From NCBI RefSeq assembly GCF_040797425.1, contig NZ_JBFNEH010000005.1, forward strand, positions 50,372 to 114,371: a stretch of 64,000 nucleotides of DNA, read 5' to 3'. The notes beneath the pieces are model-generated. The model was given only the letters and a program-made list of their open reading frames with translations, ran no database searches and was not told where the DNA came from. Positions within the stretch are counted from its first letter, which is position 1. Each line of letters begins with the position of its first letter. This DNA is from Symbiobacterium sp040797425. GTDB taxonomy: Bacteria; Bacillota; Sulfobacillia; Symbiobacteriales; Symbiobacteriaceae. Below, piece after piece: positions 8,232-17,112 of this stretch. The position numbers were made by a program, and so were the translations under genes.

Positions 8232-9293
8232 ATGCAGTATGTCGTCCTCGCAATCAGCGCGGTCATCGCCGGATGGCTCTTTGACACCCTCCACATTCCC
8301 GTGGGCTGGATGCTGGGGCCGATGCTGGCCAGCGCCGTGGGTTCGGCTTTCCTGAAGCGACCGGCGCGGCTCCCGCGGCCGGTCATGCAGGTCGGCCAGG
8401 CCCTGATCGGCCTGGGCATCGGGATGAACTTCACCGTGGAGACCCTCCGTCAGGTGCTCGCACTCGGGCTGCCGCTGCTGGCAGTCGTGGGGATCACCGG
8501 TGCCCTCAGCCTGCTGAACGGCTACTTGCTCTCCCGCTGGGCGAAGGTGGATCCGGCCACGAGCACTGCCGGCACCCTGCCGGGAGCGGCTTCGGCCATG
8601 GCCGCAATGGCGGGGGAACTGGGCGCAGACCCGGTGGGGGTCACGATCCTGACGTACGTGCGGCTGATCATGGTGGCCGTGCTGACCCCCCTGGCCGTTT
8701 CCGCCTTCCTTCCCGGCGGCGCGCCGGCCCTTTCTGCCGCCGCGACGGGGGCCGGAGTGGCTGCCGCCCCCTGGCCCGTTGACCTCGTGGTCTTGCTGGC
8801 CTGCGGCATCCTGGGGGTCTATCTGGGCAAGAAGCTCCACCTGCCCTCGCCGAGCTTTCTGGGCCCCGTCCTGGCCATCATCCTGGCCGGGTGGGCGGTG
8901 CCCTACCAGTTCGTCCTGCCCGGGCCGCTCTTCCAGTTGGGCATGCTCCTGGTGGGCCTCTCCATCGGCATGCAGTTTAACCTGGCCTCGGTGGTGAGGC
9001 TGGGGAAGGCGGTACTTATTGAGGTCTTCCTTGTGGTGGCCCTCATCGCGTTCTGCCTGGTGGCGGGCTACGGAATCCACTGGCTGACCGGCATCGACGC
9101 CCTGACCTGTGCGCTGGGCACGGCGCCGGGCGCCATGGAGATGATGACGGCCACCGCCGTCGAGCTGGGGGGTGATGGCGGGTTGGTGCTGGCCATGCAG
9201 ATGACTCGCCTGCTGATCGTGCTGTTGTTCGGCCCCTGGATCACCACCCGCATGGGGAGGCGTGAGGCGGCTGCGCACCTTTCGCACTCGTAG
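8232..9293 (+). CDS. AbrB-family membrane protein (putative ammonia monooxygenase/transporter family)
   Basis: Polytopic membrane protein of 353 residues with about ten hydrophobic segments in two similar halves. Each half has a GWMLGPMLAS- or SPSFLGPVLA-like motif and a GMLLVGLSIGMQF- or QALIGLGIGMNF-like motif, and each carries a GTLPGAASAMAAMAGELG- or GTAPGAMEMMTATAVELG-like motif. This internal duplication is typical of the AbrB membrane family (DUF), not the AbrB DNA-binding regulator. The transported substrate is unknown. Start ATG 8232 follows GGGGAGG. The gene is monocistronic, with its own promoter and a terminator shared with the convergent gene. Confidence 0.82.
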   Translation: MQYVVLAISAVIAGWLFDTLHIPVGWMLGPMLASAVGSAFLKRPARLPRPVMQVGQALIGLGIGMNFTVETLRQVLALGLPLLAVVGITGALSLLNGYLLSRWAKVDPATSTAGTLPGAASAMAAMAGELGADPVGVTILTYVRLIMVAVLTPLAVSAFLPGGAPALSAAATGAGVAAAPWPVDLVVLLACGILGVYLGKKLHLPSPSFLGPVLAIILAGWAVPYQFVLPGPLFQLGMLLVGLSIGMQFNLASVVRLGKAVLIEVFLVVALIAFCLVAGYGIHWLTGIDALTCALGTAPGAMEMMTATAVELGGDGGLVLAMQMTRLLIVLLFGPWITTRMGRREAAAHLSHS

Positions 9294-9391
9294 AGCCTCG
9301 CGGCGGTACTGCAGCGGCGGGCGGCAGGCACGCCGGCCGGCGTGCCGACCCGAGTGGCGACCAGCACGGCCAGGGCCGGCTCCATTGCAAA

Positions 9392-9423
9392 GGGCCTGCA
9401 CGTCCCCGGAGGGGTGCAGGCCC
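9392..9423. terminator. Bidirectional terminator between convergent genes
   Basis: 9-bp perfect outer stem (gggcctgca / tgcaggccc) with an inner cccc/gggg stem. It sits between the permease (+) and the WG-repeat gene (-) and can serve both. Confidence 0.65.
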
Positions 9424-9477
9424 TGCGTAATTCGGGCAAGGTGCCCATGTGGTGGCGGAGCCGCAGGCCCCGGCCGA

Positions 9478-11319
9478 TCACATGCCCTGGAGCGCCTTCC
9501 AGAAGGCTCCCTCAGTGTCGATGAGCGGCTGGAGGTCGGCGTAGGGGATGGTGAAGGTCGGGAAGCCCGCCGCGTAGGGGGCAATCTCATACGGAGCCCA
9601 GTAGATCTGCAGGGCGTCCGCCCCGGCTGCGAACGGCTGGTCCGGCTTCACCTCGGGGTCGGGTTCATACACCCCCCCATCCGGGTTGGCCGCAATCTGC
9701 TGCCGCACGATGTCCCGCAGACGTTGCGCATACGGCGCCCCCGGCTTGAAGAGGTCGGACAGCCGGTACTCGGCGCCGGTCTTCAGGTCGATGTGGTAGT
9801 AATCCTCATACGGCATGCCGTGGGCCGCCCCGAGGGGGAAGACATAGGCCGAGCGCTCCACGACCATCACGTCGCCGACCCGCTGAACCGCGAACCTGAT
9901 TTCCACGGTCTCCCGGACGTCGGCCGGCTGCTGGGTGACCAGGTCGTCGCGCAGGAACAGCTCCTCCAGGCGGCGGTTGATCTGCTCCTGAACCCCGGCG
10001 GCGGGGAGGCCGTTCAATTCGGGGTAGTAAACCAGCACATCCCGGCCGTTCCGGTACTTCCGGGACGTGACCTGGACACCGCCCGGCAGCGTCCAGGAAG
10101 TGGCCGGCTGCCACACGACCTGGCCGTCAGGGGTGAGGTAGCTGAGGGCTCCGTCGATTTCCGCCGCGATCAGATTGCCGACGCGGCGCATGGTGCCGAT
10201 GCCGTTCACCTCGATGTGGCGACCCGTCGCGTCAAGGAAGTGCGTGGAGGTCTCGTCGCTGGCGCTGACTCCCTCCGGGGTTACCACCACGTCATAGTAC
10301 TGGAAGTCGGTCAGCTGATCCCCCTGCGCATTGAAGAGAGCGCACGGTGCGAAGACAGGCGGCACGCCGTCCGCTGTCGGCCGGGCCACGGTGAAGAGCC
10401 CTTCGCCCCGGTAGTCGTCGCCCAGGTACGCAATGTAGCCAAACTGGGGCTCAATCACCCAGTTGCCGCTCCGGTCGATGACGCCGTAGCGGGTGGAGAG
10501 ATAGTCCTCGCCGATGGCGACCACCGCCAGGCCGTCGTTGAAGGGCATGGCATAGTTGAACCGAGGCGGGATGGACACGTCACCGGTCAGTGACCGGTAG
10601 CCCCACAGCCCGCTGTTCCGGTCGTGGTAGAGGAGCATCCCGTCACCTCCGGGCTGAAGCCGGTCCACGTCCAGCTCCAGCAGCCGGTTGCCTGCGGTGT
10701 CGATGACGGCCCAGTGACCCTCGGCCAGCTTCACGGCCGCCTTCCCGTCTTCAAAGCTGGCGGCGTAGGCGAAGGTGGGCGCGACGGCCACGCTGCCGTC
10801 CGTCCGGAGATAGCCGTACAGTCCGTCGCGGCTGAACAGCGCCCGGTCACCCGTCCACTGCGTCTCCACCCAGTCGCCGTCGACCGTGGCTGTCACTTTG
10901 CCGCTCCGGTCAATGAGTTGGATGGCGCCGTCTGTGTACTCGACATAGAGCCCGTCGGAAACGGCTGAGAGGCCGAAGCCGGTGGACTGGTACACGACGC
11001 TGCCGGTGGCGTCAACCAGGGCATCCCGGCCGCCCACCTGGACGATGGCCAGGCCGTCCGCCCCGAACGCTGACGCCCTCTCGAACTGCGGCGCGATCAC
11101 GAAGCTGCCGTTGTCGTCCACATACCCCCAGCGCTTCTCCCCGTTTTCGAACTGGTACGCGGGGTAAAGCCACTCCCGCTGCTGCCCGTCACCGGCAGAC
11201 GCCTCGGCCGCGGGCCGGGCGTCCGGTTCGGTGGTTGCCGGAACCTCGTACTGCACGTCGAATGCGGTGGCCACGAGCAGGGCCAGGGCCGCCGCCAGCT
11301 TGCCAAACCAGGGTTGCAT
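9478..11319 (-). CDS. Secreted or anchored WG-repeat protein with C-terminal DUF4163/DUF3298 (RsiV-like) domain
   Basis: Unknown function; 613 residues. The N-terminus (MQPWFGKLAAALALLVATAFDV) is a signal peptide or anchor. Residues about 50-400 hold repeated WG units of the form WGYVDDNGSFVIAPQFERA, WGYRSLTGDVSIPPRFNYA and YGVIDRSGNWVIEPQFGYI. Residues about 420-610 form a PdaC/RsiV-type region with GAAHGMPYEDYYHIDLKTG and a YEIAPYAAGFPTFTIPY ending. RsiV-type DUF3298 domains sense lysozyme in Bacillus. The start is ATG 11319, preceded on this strand by AGGAGGAAGG; an upstream in-frame codon at 11352 has no such site. It is divergent from an ECF sigma operon about 310 bases away, which suggests, without proof, a shared envelope-stress role. 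Confidence 0.85.
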   Translation of the reverse strand: MQPWFGKLAAALALLVATAFDVQYEVPATTEPDARPAAEASAGDGQQREWLYPAYQFENGEKRWGYVDDNGSFVIAPQFERASAFGADGLAIVQVGGRDALVDATGSVVYQSTGFGLSAVSDGLYVEYTDGAIQLIDRSGKVTATVDGDWVETQWTGDRALFSRDGLYGYLRTDGSVAVAPTFAYAASFEDGKAAVKLAEGHWAVIDTAGNRLLELDVDRLQPGGDGMLLYHDRNSGLWGYRSLTGDVSIPPRFNYAMPFNDGLAVVAIGEDYLSTRYGVIDRSGNWVIEPQFGYIAYLGDDYRGEGLFTVARPTADGVPPVFAPCALFNAQGDQLTDFQYYDVVVTPEGVSASDETSTHFLDATGRHIEVNGIGTMRRVGNLIAAEIDGALSYLTPDGQVVWQPATSWTLPGGVQVTSRKYRNGRDVLVYYPELNGLPAAGVQEQINRRLEELFLRDDLVTQQPADVRETVEIRFAVQRVGDVMVVERSAYVFPLGAAHGMPYEDYYHIDLKTGAEYRLSDLFKPGAPYAQRLRDIVRQQIAANPDGGVYEPDPEVKPDQPFAAGADALQIYWAPYEIAPYAAGFPTFTIPYADLQPLIDTEGAFWKALQGM

Positions 11320-11628
11320 AATCCTTCCTCCTGCTGAGCCGATTCGTGCCACAATCGGAACCAGATTTCCAGCGCTTCACGTAGTAGACCGTTCGTGTCT
11401 CGCGAAAGTTGCGCTCTCAGGGCTTGCTTTTTGCCCGAAATGCATATTCGAATTTGGTCCTTTCCGGGCCTGGCGGCGGGAAGCGGGTCCTGTCCGCGGC
11501 GGGTTAGGGAGGTGCCCTGTTTCCGTGGGAACGGAGCAGGTGGCCCTTCACTCCGGAGTGAAGAAAACCACGCACATCCACCGAACGAAATCCGGTGTGC
11601 CTCCGGTCTCAACAGTAGAGGTGGTGGT
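11320..11628. other. Divergent intergenic region, WG-repeat gene / ECF sigma gene
   Basis: No gene. It contains a perfect 18-bp palindrome (11546-11563). No clear sigma-A promoter was found. A GGGAAC element near 11528-11533 resembles an ECF -35 but has no convincing -10 partner. Confidence 0.5.
11546..11563. promoter_or_regulatory. 18-bp perfect palindrome before the sigma gene
   Basis: CTTCACTCCGGAGTGAAG, 66 bases before the sigma-factor start. It could be an operator or an RNA hairpin followed by aaaa. Confidence 0.45.
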
Positions 11629-12141
11629 ATGCTGGCTCGCCGTGAAGCTGAACGCCGGGAGGCCTTCGTCGCCCTGTTCTCGCAGATGGCGCCCCGCCTG
11701 TACCGCACGGCGGTGGGCATCCTGGGCAACCCGCACGATGCGGCCGACGCCCTCCAGGAGACCGGGCTGAAGGCGTTCCGCTATTTCGACTCGCTGGCTT
11801 CCCCCGAGGCCGGCCCGGCCTGGCTAAATCGAATCCTGATCAACACGTGTTACGATGTGGGGCGACGCCGCGCCCGGACGGTGCCCACCGGTCTGGAAGT
11901 GGTGGTGAGTCCCGACGGATATACTGCGCCCGAAACGGACTGGGCGCTGCTGGAAGCCCTGCAACAGCTTTCGCCCGAACAGCGGACCACCGTCGTCCTC
12001 AGGTTCTTCCAGGACCTGACGATTGCCCAGATCGCTCAGGTGATGTCGGTGCCCGAGGGAACGGTGAAGTCGCGGCTGCACGCCAGTATGGCGAAGCTGC
12101 GCGCCGCACTCGCACCTGCAGCAGAGGAGGGTGTACAGTGA
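11629..12141 (+). CDS. ECF-type RNA polymerase sigma factor
   Basis: Alternative sigma factor of 170 residues. Region 2 is visible as AFVALFSQMAPRLYRTAVGILGNPHDAADALQETGLKAF (residues about 10-48), and region 4 as LQQLSPEQRTTVVLRFFQDL followed by the helix-turn-helix TIAQIAQVMSVPEGTVKSRLH (residues about 105-150). ATG 11629 was chosen because region 2 starts 10 residues later and a GAGGTGG lies just upstream. The stop overlaps the start of the anti-sigma gene (GTGA), so the two are translationally coupled. Its target promoters are unknown; the divergent WG-repeat gene is a candidate. Confidence 0.9.
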   Translation: MLARREAERREAFVALFSQMAPRLYRTAVGILGNPHDAADALQETGLKAFRYFDSLASPEAGPAWLNRILINTCYDVGRRRARTVPTGLEVVVSPDGYTAPETDWALLEALQQLSPEQRTTVVLRFFQDLTIAQIAQVMSVPEGTVKSRLHASMAKLRAALAPAAEEGVQ

Positions 12142-12674
12142 GGCCCTACGTGATCGGCGGCGCGTGCGACCGCGTGCGCCAGCAGGTGGAGAACGCCATG
12201 GTGGAAGGGGTTCTGACCCTGCCCGCCCCGCTGCTGGCACACGTGGAGCGCTGCCCCCACTGCAGCCGTGAGGTGCGGGAGGTCGAGACCCTCCTGAAGC
12301 GCCTCCGGAGCCTGCCGGCCAGCCTGGACCTCGGCCCGGTACCGCCCGTCGTGGACAGGGTACTCCAGGCCGTGGCGCAGGGTGGACAGGCGGTCGCCAG
12401 CGCACCTGCCGCCAGCGCAACTCCGACTCACAGTGCGGGTTCGCTGTCGTCCGCGGGGACGCCCGTGCGTCGGCAGCGTCCGCCCCAGTGGCGGTGGATC
12501 GTCGGCCAGGTGGCGGCGGTGGCCGCTGCGTTGGCCGTCGCAGCCGGCGGGCTGACGCTCCTCGGCCTGCGCATCCACCGGGCGGTGGTGGGAATCAGCC
12601 CTGGCGAAGGGTTGAACCAGTGGTTCGAGCCCTTGCGCGAGTGGACCCAGGCGCTGTTCCGGAATGTGTGGTAG
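12138..12674 (+). CDS. Membrane anti-sigma factor with zinc-finger (zf-HC2) domain
   Basis: Holds the preceding sigma factor inactive. The 178-residue protein has an N-terminal cytoplasmic zf-HC2-like domain with HVERCPHCSREV (His, then CxxC) near 35-46, a Pro/Ala/Ser-rich linker, one transmembrane segment (WIVGQVAAVAAALAVAAGGLTL, about 118-139), and a short extracytoplasmic tail rich in Trp/Phe. GTG 12138 overlaps the sigma-gene stop. The outside domain is only about 35 residues, so a separate protein may do the sensing. The gene was recovered by translating the region; its N-terminus precedes any in-frame ATG. Confidence 0.85.
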   Translation: MRPYVIGGACDRVRQQVENAMVEGVLTLPAPLLAHVERCPHCSREVREVETLLKRLRSLPASLDLGPVPPVVDRVLQAVAQGGQAVASAPAASATPTHSAGSLSSAGTPVRRQRPPQWRWIVGQVAAVAAALAVAAGGLTLLGLRIHRAVVGISPGEGLNQWFEPLREWTQALFRNVW

Positions 12675-12704
12675 GGGGACGCATGAGGAGCGCCCGTACA
12701 CGGA

Positions 12705-12734
12705 GCCTGCATGCCGACGGAGCGGCGTGCAGGC
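12705..12734 (+). terminator. Terminator of the sigma/anti-sigma operon
   Basis: 12-bp stem (gcctgcatgccg / cggcgtgcaggc, one G-T pair) with a 6-base loop, followed by cctttgtt. Confidence 0.65.
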
Positions 12735-12933
12735 CCTTTGTTGCTCACCGCTCATATTTCCTCCACCAGGAAGGAGAAGCTAGTCAAAGTGTGGAAACCA
12801 AAGAGGTTAGGAGAAATAGTGCCAACGGGAGATGCCGCTGGGTAGCGGCGACGGGCAGGCGCGCGGCTCGATCGGGCCGGCGCAGGGACTGCCCGGTGCA
12901 CCAGACGGTCCTGGGCACAGAAGGAGGCTCAAA

Positions 12934-15093
12934 GTGACCGCAACGTATTCCATGGAACTTGGGGGCCGAACCATGACCCTCGAGACGGGTCGCCTGGCCA
13001 AACAGGCCAGTGGCGCCGTGCTGGTTCGGTACGGGGACAGCGTGGTGCTCTGCACCGCAGTGGGCAGCGCCACCCCCCGGGAGGGAATTGACTTCTTCCC
13101 GCTCACGGTTGACTACGAGGAGCGCATGTACTCGGTGGGCCGGATTCCGGGCAACTGGTTCCGGCGCGAGGGTCGGCCGACCAGCAAGGCGATCCTCTGG
13201 GCGCGGCTGACCGACCGGCCGATCCGCCCGCTCTTTCCGGAGGGCTACCGCAACGACGTGCAGATCGTCTGCACCGTCCTCTCGGTCGACCCGGACCATC
13301 CGGTGGAGATCATGGGCATGATCGGCGCCTCGGCCGCCCTGACGATCTCCGACATCCCCTTTGAGGGGCCCATCGGCGGCGTGATCGTCGGCCTGGTGGA
13401 CGGCCAGTTCGTCATCAACCCCACTGCCGAGCAGGCCGAGCGCAGCGAGATGCACCTGGTCGTGGCCGGCACCGAGCAGGCCGTCCTCATGGTGGAGGCC
13501 GGCGCCAAGGAAGTGCCGGAGGAAGTGATGCTCGACGCCATCCTCTACGGCCACGAGGTGATCAAGAACACCATCATCCCGACGATCAAGCAGATGCAGG
13601 CGGACGTGGGCAAGCCCAAGCGGGAGGTCGTGCTCTTCCTGCCGCCGCCCGAACTGGAGGAGGCCGTGCGCGAGGCGGCCACCGAGCGGCTGCGGGCGGC
13701 TGTGCGGAACCCGGACAAGCTGGCCCGGGAAGAAGCCGTCGCCGCCGTGGGCGAGGCCGTGCAGGCCGAGCTGGCCGAGCGGTTCCCCGACTCCGCCAAG
13801 CACATCGCCTACCTGCTCAAGAAGGTGCTCAAGGAGGAGGTCCGCAAGGCGATCCTCGACGAGGGCATCCGCCCCGACGGGCGCGGCCTCACCGAGATCC
13901 GCCCGATCGAGTGCGCCGTCGACCTCCTGCCGCGGCCGCACGGTTCGGGCCTGTTCCAGCGCGGCCAGACGCAGATCCTCTCCATCTGCACGCTGGGCAC
14001 CCTGAGCGACATGCAAAAGCTGGACGACCTCACGCTCGAGGAGACCAAGCGGTTCATGCACCACTACAATTTCCCGCCGTACTCGGTGGGCGAGGTGCGG
14101 CCGCTCCGGGGCCCCGGGCGGCGTGAAATCGGCCACGGTGCGCTGGCGGAGCGGGCGCTGGAGCCCGTGATCCCGTCGGAGGAGGAGTTCCCCTACACCA
14201 TCCGCGTCGTCTCGGAGGTGCTCGAGTCCAACGGCTCCAGCTCGATGGGCTCCGTGTGCGGCTCGACCCTGGCGCTGATGGCGGCGGGCGTGCCCATCAA
14301 GGCGCCGGTGGCCGGTGTGGCCATGGGCCTGGTGGAGGATCCCGAGACCGGGCGCTACGCGGTCCTTACGGACATTCAGGGCATCGAAGACGCCCTGGGC
14401 GATATGGACTTCAAGGTCGCCGGCACGAAGAAGGGCGTCACCGCCCTGCAGATGGACATGAAGATCTCCGGCACCGGCCGCGAGATCCTGGCCAAGGCGC
14501 TGGCCCAGGCGCGCGAAGGCCGCATGTTCATCATGGAGAAGATGCTCGAGTGCATCCCCGAGCCGCGCAAGGAGCTCTCGCCTTATGCGCCGCGGATCAT
14601 GACGATGAAGATCAGCCCGGACAAGATCCGCGACGTCATCGGCAAGGGCGGCTCCACCATCAACAAGATCATCGAGGAGACGAAGGTGGGCCACCAGAAG
14701 GTCGAGATCGACATCCACGACGACGGCACCATCCACATCGCCGCCGTCAACCTGGAGGCCGGCGAGAAGGCCAAGCGGATGATCGAGGCCCTGGTGAAGG
14801 ATCCGGAGCCCGGCATGATCTACCATGGCCGGGTGACGCGCCTCATGAACTTCGGCGCCTTCGTCGAGATTCTCCCGGGCAAGGAGGGCCTCGTGCACAT
14901 CAGCCACCTGTCCGACAAGAAGGTCAACCGGGTGGAGGATGTGGTGAATATTGGCGACGAAGTGGTCGTGAAGGTGACGGAGATCGACCGGCTCGGGCGC
15001 ATAAACCTCTCCATCAAGGAAGCCAAGCGGGAACTGGCCCGCAAGGAAGAGAAACAAGAGAAACACCGGCAGCCGAACAGGGCTGGCAAGTGA
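12934..15093 (+). CDS. pnp: Polyribonucleotide nucleotidyltransferase (PNPase)
   Basis: 3'-5' phosphorolytic exoribonuclease of mRNA decay. The 719-residue protein shows two RNase PH core domains (first from TMTLETGRLAKQASGAVLVR; second with RPDGRGLTEIRPIECAVDLL and GSVCGSTLALMAAGVPIKAP), an all-helical linker between them, a KH domain (KIRDVIGKGGSTINKI near 565) and a C-terminal S1 domain (YHGRVTRLMNFGAFVEILPG near 630). The start is GTG 12934, preceded by AAGGAGG (12921-12927). An in-frame ATG at 12832 would add 34 residues with no homology. It is separated from rpsO by 5 kb of inserted genes. A small hairpin (gccgct / agcggc, 12834-12849) lies in its leader, where pnp autoregulation acts in other bacteria. 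Confidence 0.96.
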   Translation: MTATYSMELGGRTMTLETGRLAKQASGAVLVRYGDSVVLCTAVGSATPREGIDFFPLTVDYEERMYSVGRIPGNWFRREGRPTSKAILWARLTDRPIRPLFPEGYRNDVQIVCTVLSVDPDHPVEIMGMIGASAALTISDIPFEGPIGGVIVGLVDGQFVINPTAEQAERSEMHLVVAGTEQAVLMVEAGAKEVPEEVMLDAILYGHEVIKNTIIPTIKQMQADVGKPKREVVLFLPPPELEEAVREAATERLRAAVRNPDKLAREEAVAAVGEAVQAELAERFPDSAKHIAYLLKKVLKEEVRKAILDEGIRPDGRGLTEIRPIECAVDLLPRPHGSGLFQRGQTQILSICTLGTLSDMQKLDDLTLEETKRFMHHYNFPPYSVGEVRPLRGPGRREIGHGALAERALEPVIPSEEEFPYTIRVVSEVLESNGSSSMGSVCGSTLALMAAGVPIKAPVAGVAMGLVEDPETGRYAVLTDIQGIEDALGDMDFKVAGTKKGVTALQMDMKISGTGREILAKALAQAREGRMFIMEKMLECIPEPRKELSPYAPRIMTMKISPDKIRDVIGKGGSTINKIIEETKVGHQKVEIDIHDDGTIHIAAVNLEAGEKAKRMIEALVKDPEPGMIYHGRVTRLMNFGAFVEILPGKEGLVHISHLSDKKVNRVEDVVNIGDEVVVKVTEIDRLGRINLSIKEAKRELARKEEKQEKHRQPNRAGK

Positions 15094-15113
15094 GGCCCAT
15101 CGGTCCAGTCGGG

Positions 15114-15141
15114 CACGAGGGGGGCTGTGCCCCCCCTCGTG
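15114..15141 (+). terminator. pnp terminator
   Basis: 11-bp perfect stem (cacgagggggg / cccccctcgtg) with a 6-base loop, followed by tactttcc. Confidence 0.75.
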
Positions 15142-15163
15142 TACTTTCCAGGGGGGCGGGGGA

Positions 15164-16441
15164 TTGACCTACTATCGCAAGACCGTGTTACCGAACGGCC
15201 TGAGGGTGGTCACCGAGTCGATGGACCACGTCCGTTCGGCGTCGGTGGGTGTGTGGATCGGCGCCGGCAGCCTGTACGAGGAGCCCCACGAGATGGGTGT
15301 GTCGCACCTGATTGAGCACATGCTCTTCAAGGGCACGGAGCGGCGAACGGCGCTGGAGATCGCCCGGGAGATCGAGGGGCGGGGCGGCACGCTGAACGCG
15401 TTCACGGCGAAGGAGCACACCTGCTACTACGCCCGGGTGCTGGACGAACACCTGCCCGTCGCCATCGAGGTGCTGGCGGACATGCTCTTCCACTCGCGCT
15501 TCGATCCTGAGGATCTGGCGCGGGAGAAGGGCGTGATCTGCGAGGAGATCAAAATGTACGAGGACGTGCCGGACGACCTGGTCCATGACCTGTTCGCCGG
15601 CGAGCTCTGGCGCGGCCATGCCCTGGGGCGGCCCATCGTGGGCACCGTGGAACGGGTGAAGGCGCTCGACCGCGACACGATCCTCGACTGGATGGCCCGC
15701 CACTACTGGCCGGGCAACATGGTGGTGGCGGTGGCCGGACACCTCGAGCACGAGCGGGTGGTCGAGTGGGTGGAGGCCTGCTTTTCCGGGGCGCCTGCTG
15801 CACCCCCGGCCGTTCCCGCGCCCGGGGAGCCGCCTCGGGCGAACGGAGGCATCGTCATGCGGCCCAAGGAGATCGAGCAGGCCCACATCGTGCTGGGCAC
15901 GGCGGCACTGGCCGACGGGGACCCGGACATCTACGCCCTGCACGTGCTGAACACCATCGTGGGCGGCTCCACCTCCAGCAGGCTCTTCCAGGAGGTGCGC
16001 GAAAAGCGCGGCCTTGCGTACTCCGTCTACTCCTGCCATACGGCCTACCGCTGCGCCGGCAGCTTTGGCGTGTACGCCGGCGTGTCTCCGAGCATGGTGG
16101 AGCCGGCGCTGGCGCTGGTGACCCGGCTGCTGGAGGAGGTGGGGCGCACCGGCGTGAGCGAGGAGGAACTGGAGGAGGCGCGGGAGCAGCTCAAGGGGCA
16201 GCTCATGCTGGGGCTCGAGTCCACGTCCAGCCGGATGAGCCGGCTGGGCCGGGGCGAGCTCACCCGGGGGTTCGTCTACAGCCCCGACGAGGTGATCGCC
16301 CGCGTGGACGCGGTGACCCGGAATCAGGTGAACGAACTGGCGCACCGGCTGTTTGTGGAGGAGCGGCGGGTGCTGGCCGTGGTGGGCCCGAAGGAGACGG
16401 AGCACGAACTACAGCGATGGGGTGAGGTTCACTATGGCTGA
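15164..16441 (+). CDS. M16-family (pitrilysin-type) zinc peptidase, MlpA/YmxG-like
   Basis: Metalloprotease of 425 residues. The inverted zinc motif HLIEH is at residues 48-52, with the distal Glu in CEEIKMYED near 125-133. The second half (KRGLAYSVYSCHTAYRCAG, about 285-300) is the inactive M16 C-terminal lobe that helps bind substrate. The start is TTG 15164, after a G-rich Shine-Dalgarno. The position directly after pnp is the same as in Bacillus, where the homologue (mlpA) precedes the spoVF operon. It overlaps dut by 8 bases. Confidence 0.92.
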   Translation: MTYYRKTVLPNGLRVVTESMDHVRSASVGVWIGAGSLYEEPHEMGVSHLIEHMLFKGTERRTALEIAREIEGRGGTLNAFTAKEHTCYYARVLDEHLPVAIEVLADMLFHSRFDPEDLAREKGVICEEIKMYEDVPDDLVHDLFAGELWRGHALGRPIVGTVERVKALDRDTILDWMARHYWPGNMVVAVAGHLEHERVVEWVEACFSGAPAAPPAVPAPGEPPRANGGIVMRPKEIEQAHIVLGTAALADGDPDIYALHVLNTIVGGSTSSRLFQEVREKRGLAYSVYSCHTAYRCAGSFGVYAGVSPSMVEPALALVTRLLEEVGRTGVSEEELEEAREQLKGQLMLGLESTSSRMSRLGRGELTRGFVYSPDEVIARVDAVTRNQVNELAHRLFVEERRVLAVVGPKETEHELQRWGEVHYG

Positions 16442-16883
16442 GCGCCGCTTTGCTCCCGTGCGCGGCTACGAGGGGCGGGTGCCGCTGCCCCGGCGGAAGA
16501 CCGAGCAGTCGGCGGGCTACGACCTGGCGGCGGCAGAGGACGTGATGATCGCGCCCGGGGAGGTGGCGCTCGTTCCCACCGGGCTCAAGGCCTACATGGG
16601 CCCCGGCGAGGTGCTGATCCTGGCCGTCCGGTCCAGCCTGGCGGTGAAGCGGCGGCTGACCCTGGCCAACGGCATCGGCGTCATCGACGCGGACTACGCC
16701 GACAACCCCGAGAACGAGGGGCACATCCTGGTCGCCCTGGCCAACCTGGGGCGGGAGCCGGTGCACATCGCCCGGGGCGAGCGGATCGCGCAGGGCATCT
16801 TCGTCCGATATCTCACGACGGTGGACGACCAGCCGGGCGGCCCGCGGGTCGGGGGCCTCGGCTCCACCGGCCGGCAGGGCTAG
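16434..16883 (+). CDS. dut: Deoxyuridine 5'-triphosphate nucleotidohydrolase (trimeric dUTPase)
   Basis: Hydrolyses dUTP to dUMP and PPi, keeping uracil out of DNA. All five trimeric dUTPase motifs are present in 149 residues: AGYDLAAAED (1), RSSLAVKR (2), GIGVIDADYADNPENEG (3), RGERIAQGIF (4) and the P-loop-like RVGGLGSTGRQG (5, usually GGFGSTG; Phe is Leu here). ATG 16434 overlaps the M16 gene stop and is preceded by GGTGAGG. Confidence 0.93.
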   Translation: MAERRFAPVRGYEGRVPLPRRKTEQSAGYDLAAAEDVMIAPGEVALVPTGLKAYMGPGEVLILAVRSSLAVKRRLTLANGIGVIDADYADNPENEGHILVALANLGREPVHIARGERIAQGIFVRYLTTVDDQPGGPRVGGLGSTGRQG

Positions 16884-16894
16884 GGGGCGGCAGC

Positions 16895-17092
16895 ATGCGG
16901 GAGGAGCGAAAGGATCGGGAGCAGATCGAGGCGTTGCGCGAGCGTCTCCATGCCCGCGTGCAGGGGCCCCTGGACCCGCAGCAGGTGGAGAACCTGCTGC
17001 CGATCAGCCGGGAGCTGGACCGGCTGACCGTTGCGCTGCTCCGTCGGCGGTGGAAACGAGACGGTTCGAGGTTAGACTCGACTAAAGGATAG
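16895..17092 (+). CDS. Spo0E-like sporulation regulatory protein
   Basis: Small 65-residue helical protein. It has the Spo0E family pattern: IEALRERLHARV in helix 1 and a signature SRELDRLTVALLRRR in helix 2 (SxxLDxLI type). Family members dephosphorylate Spo0A~P and so delay sporulation. Start ATG 16895 follows GGGCGG, 11 bases after dut. It stands just before the chemotaxis operon. The call rests on the helix-2 motif and size; activity towards Spo0A is inferred. Confidence 0.75.
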   Translation: MREERKDREQIEALRERLHARVQGPLDPQQVENLLPISRELDRLTVALLRRRWKRDGSRLDSTKG

Positions 17093-17112
17093 CAGGAGTT
17101 TCTTTAGGTGTG

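Noticed and set aside
11395..11628. 78-codon upstream extension of the ECF sigma factor
   Set aside because: Region 2 begins right after ATG 11629; the upstream translation is low-complexity and contains the palindrome.
12740..12933. Promoter for pnp
   Set aside because: Several partial -35 and -10 boxes exist but none with proper spacing; not called.
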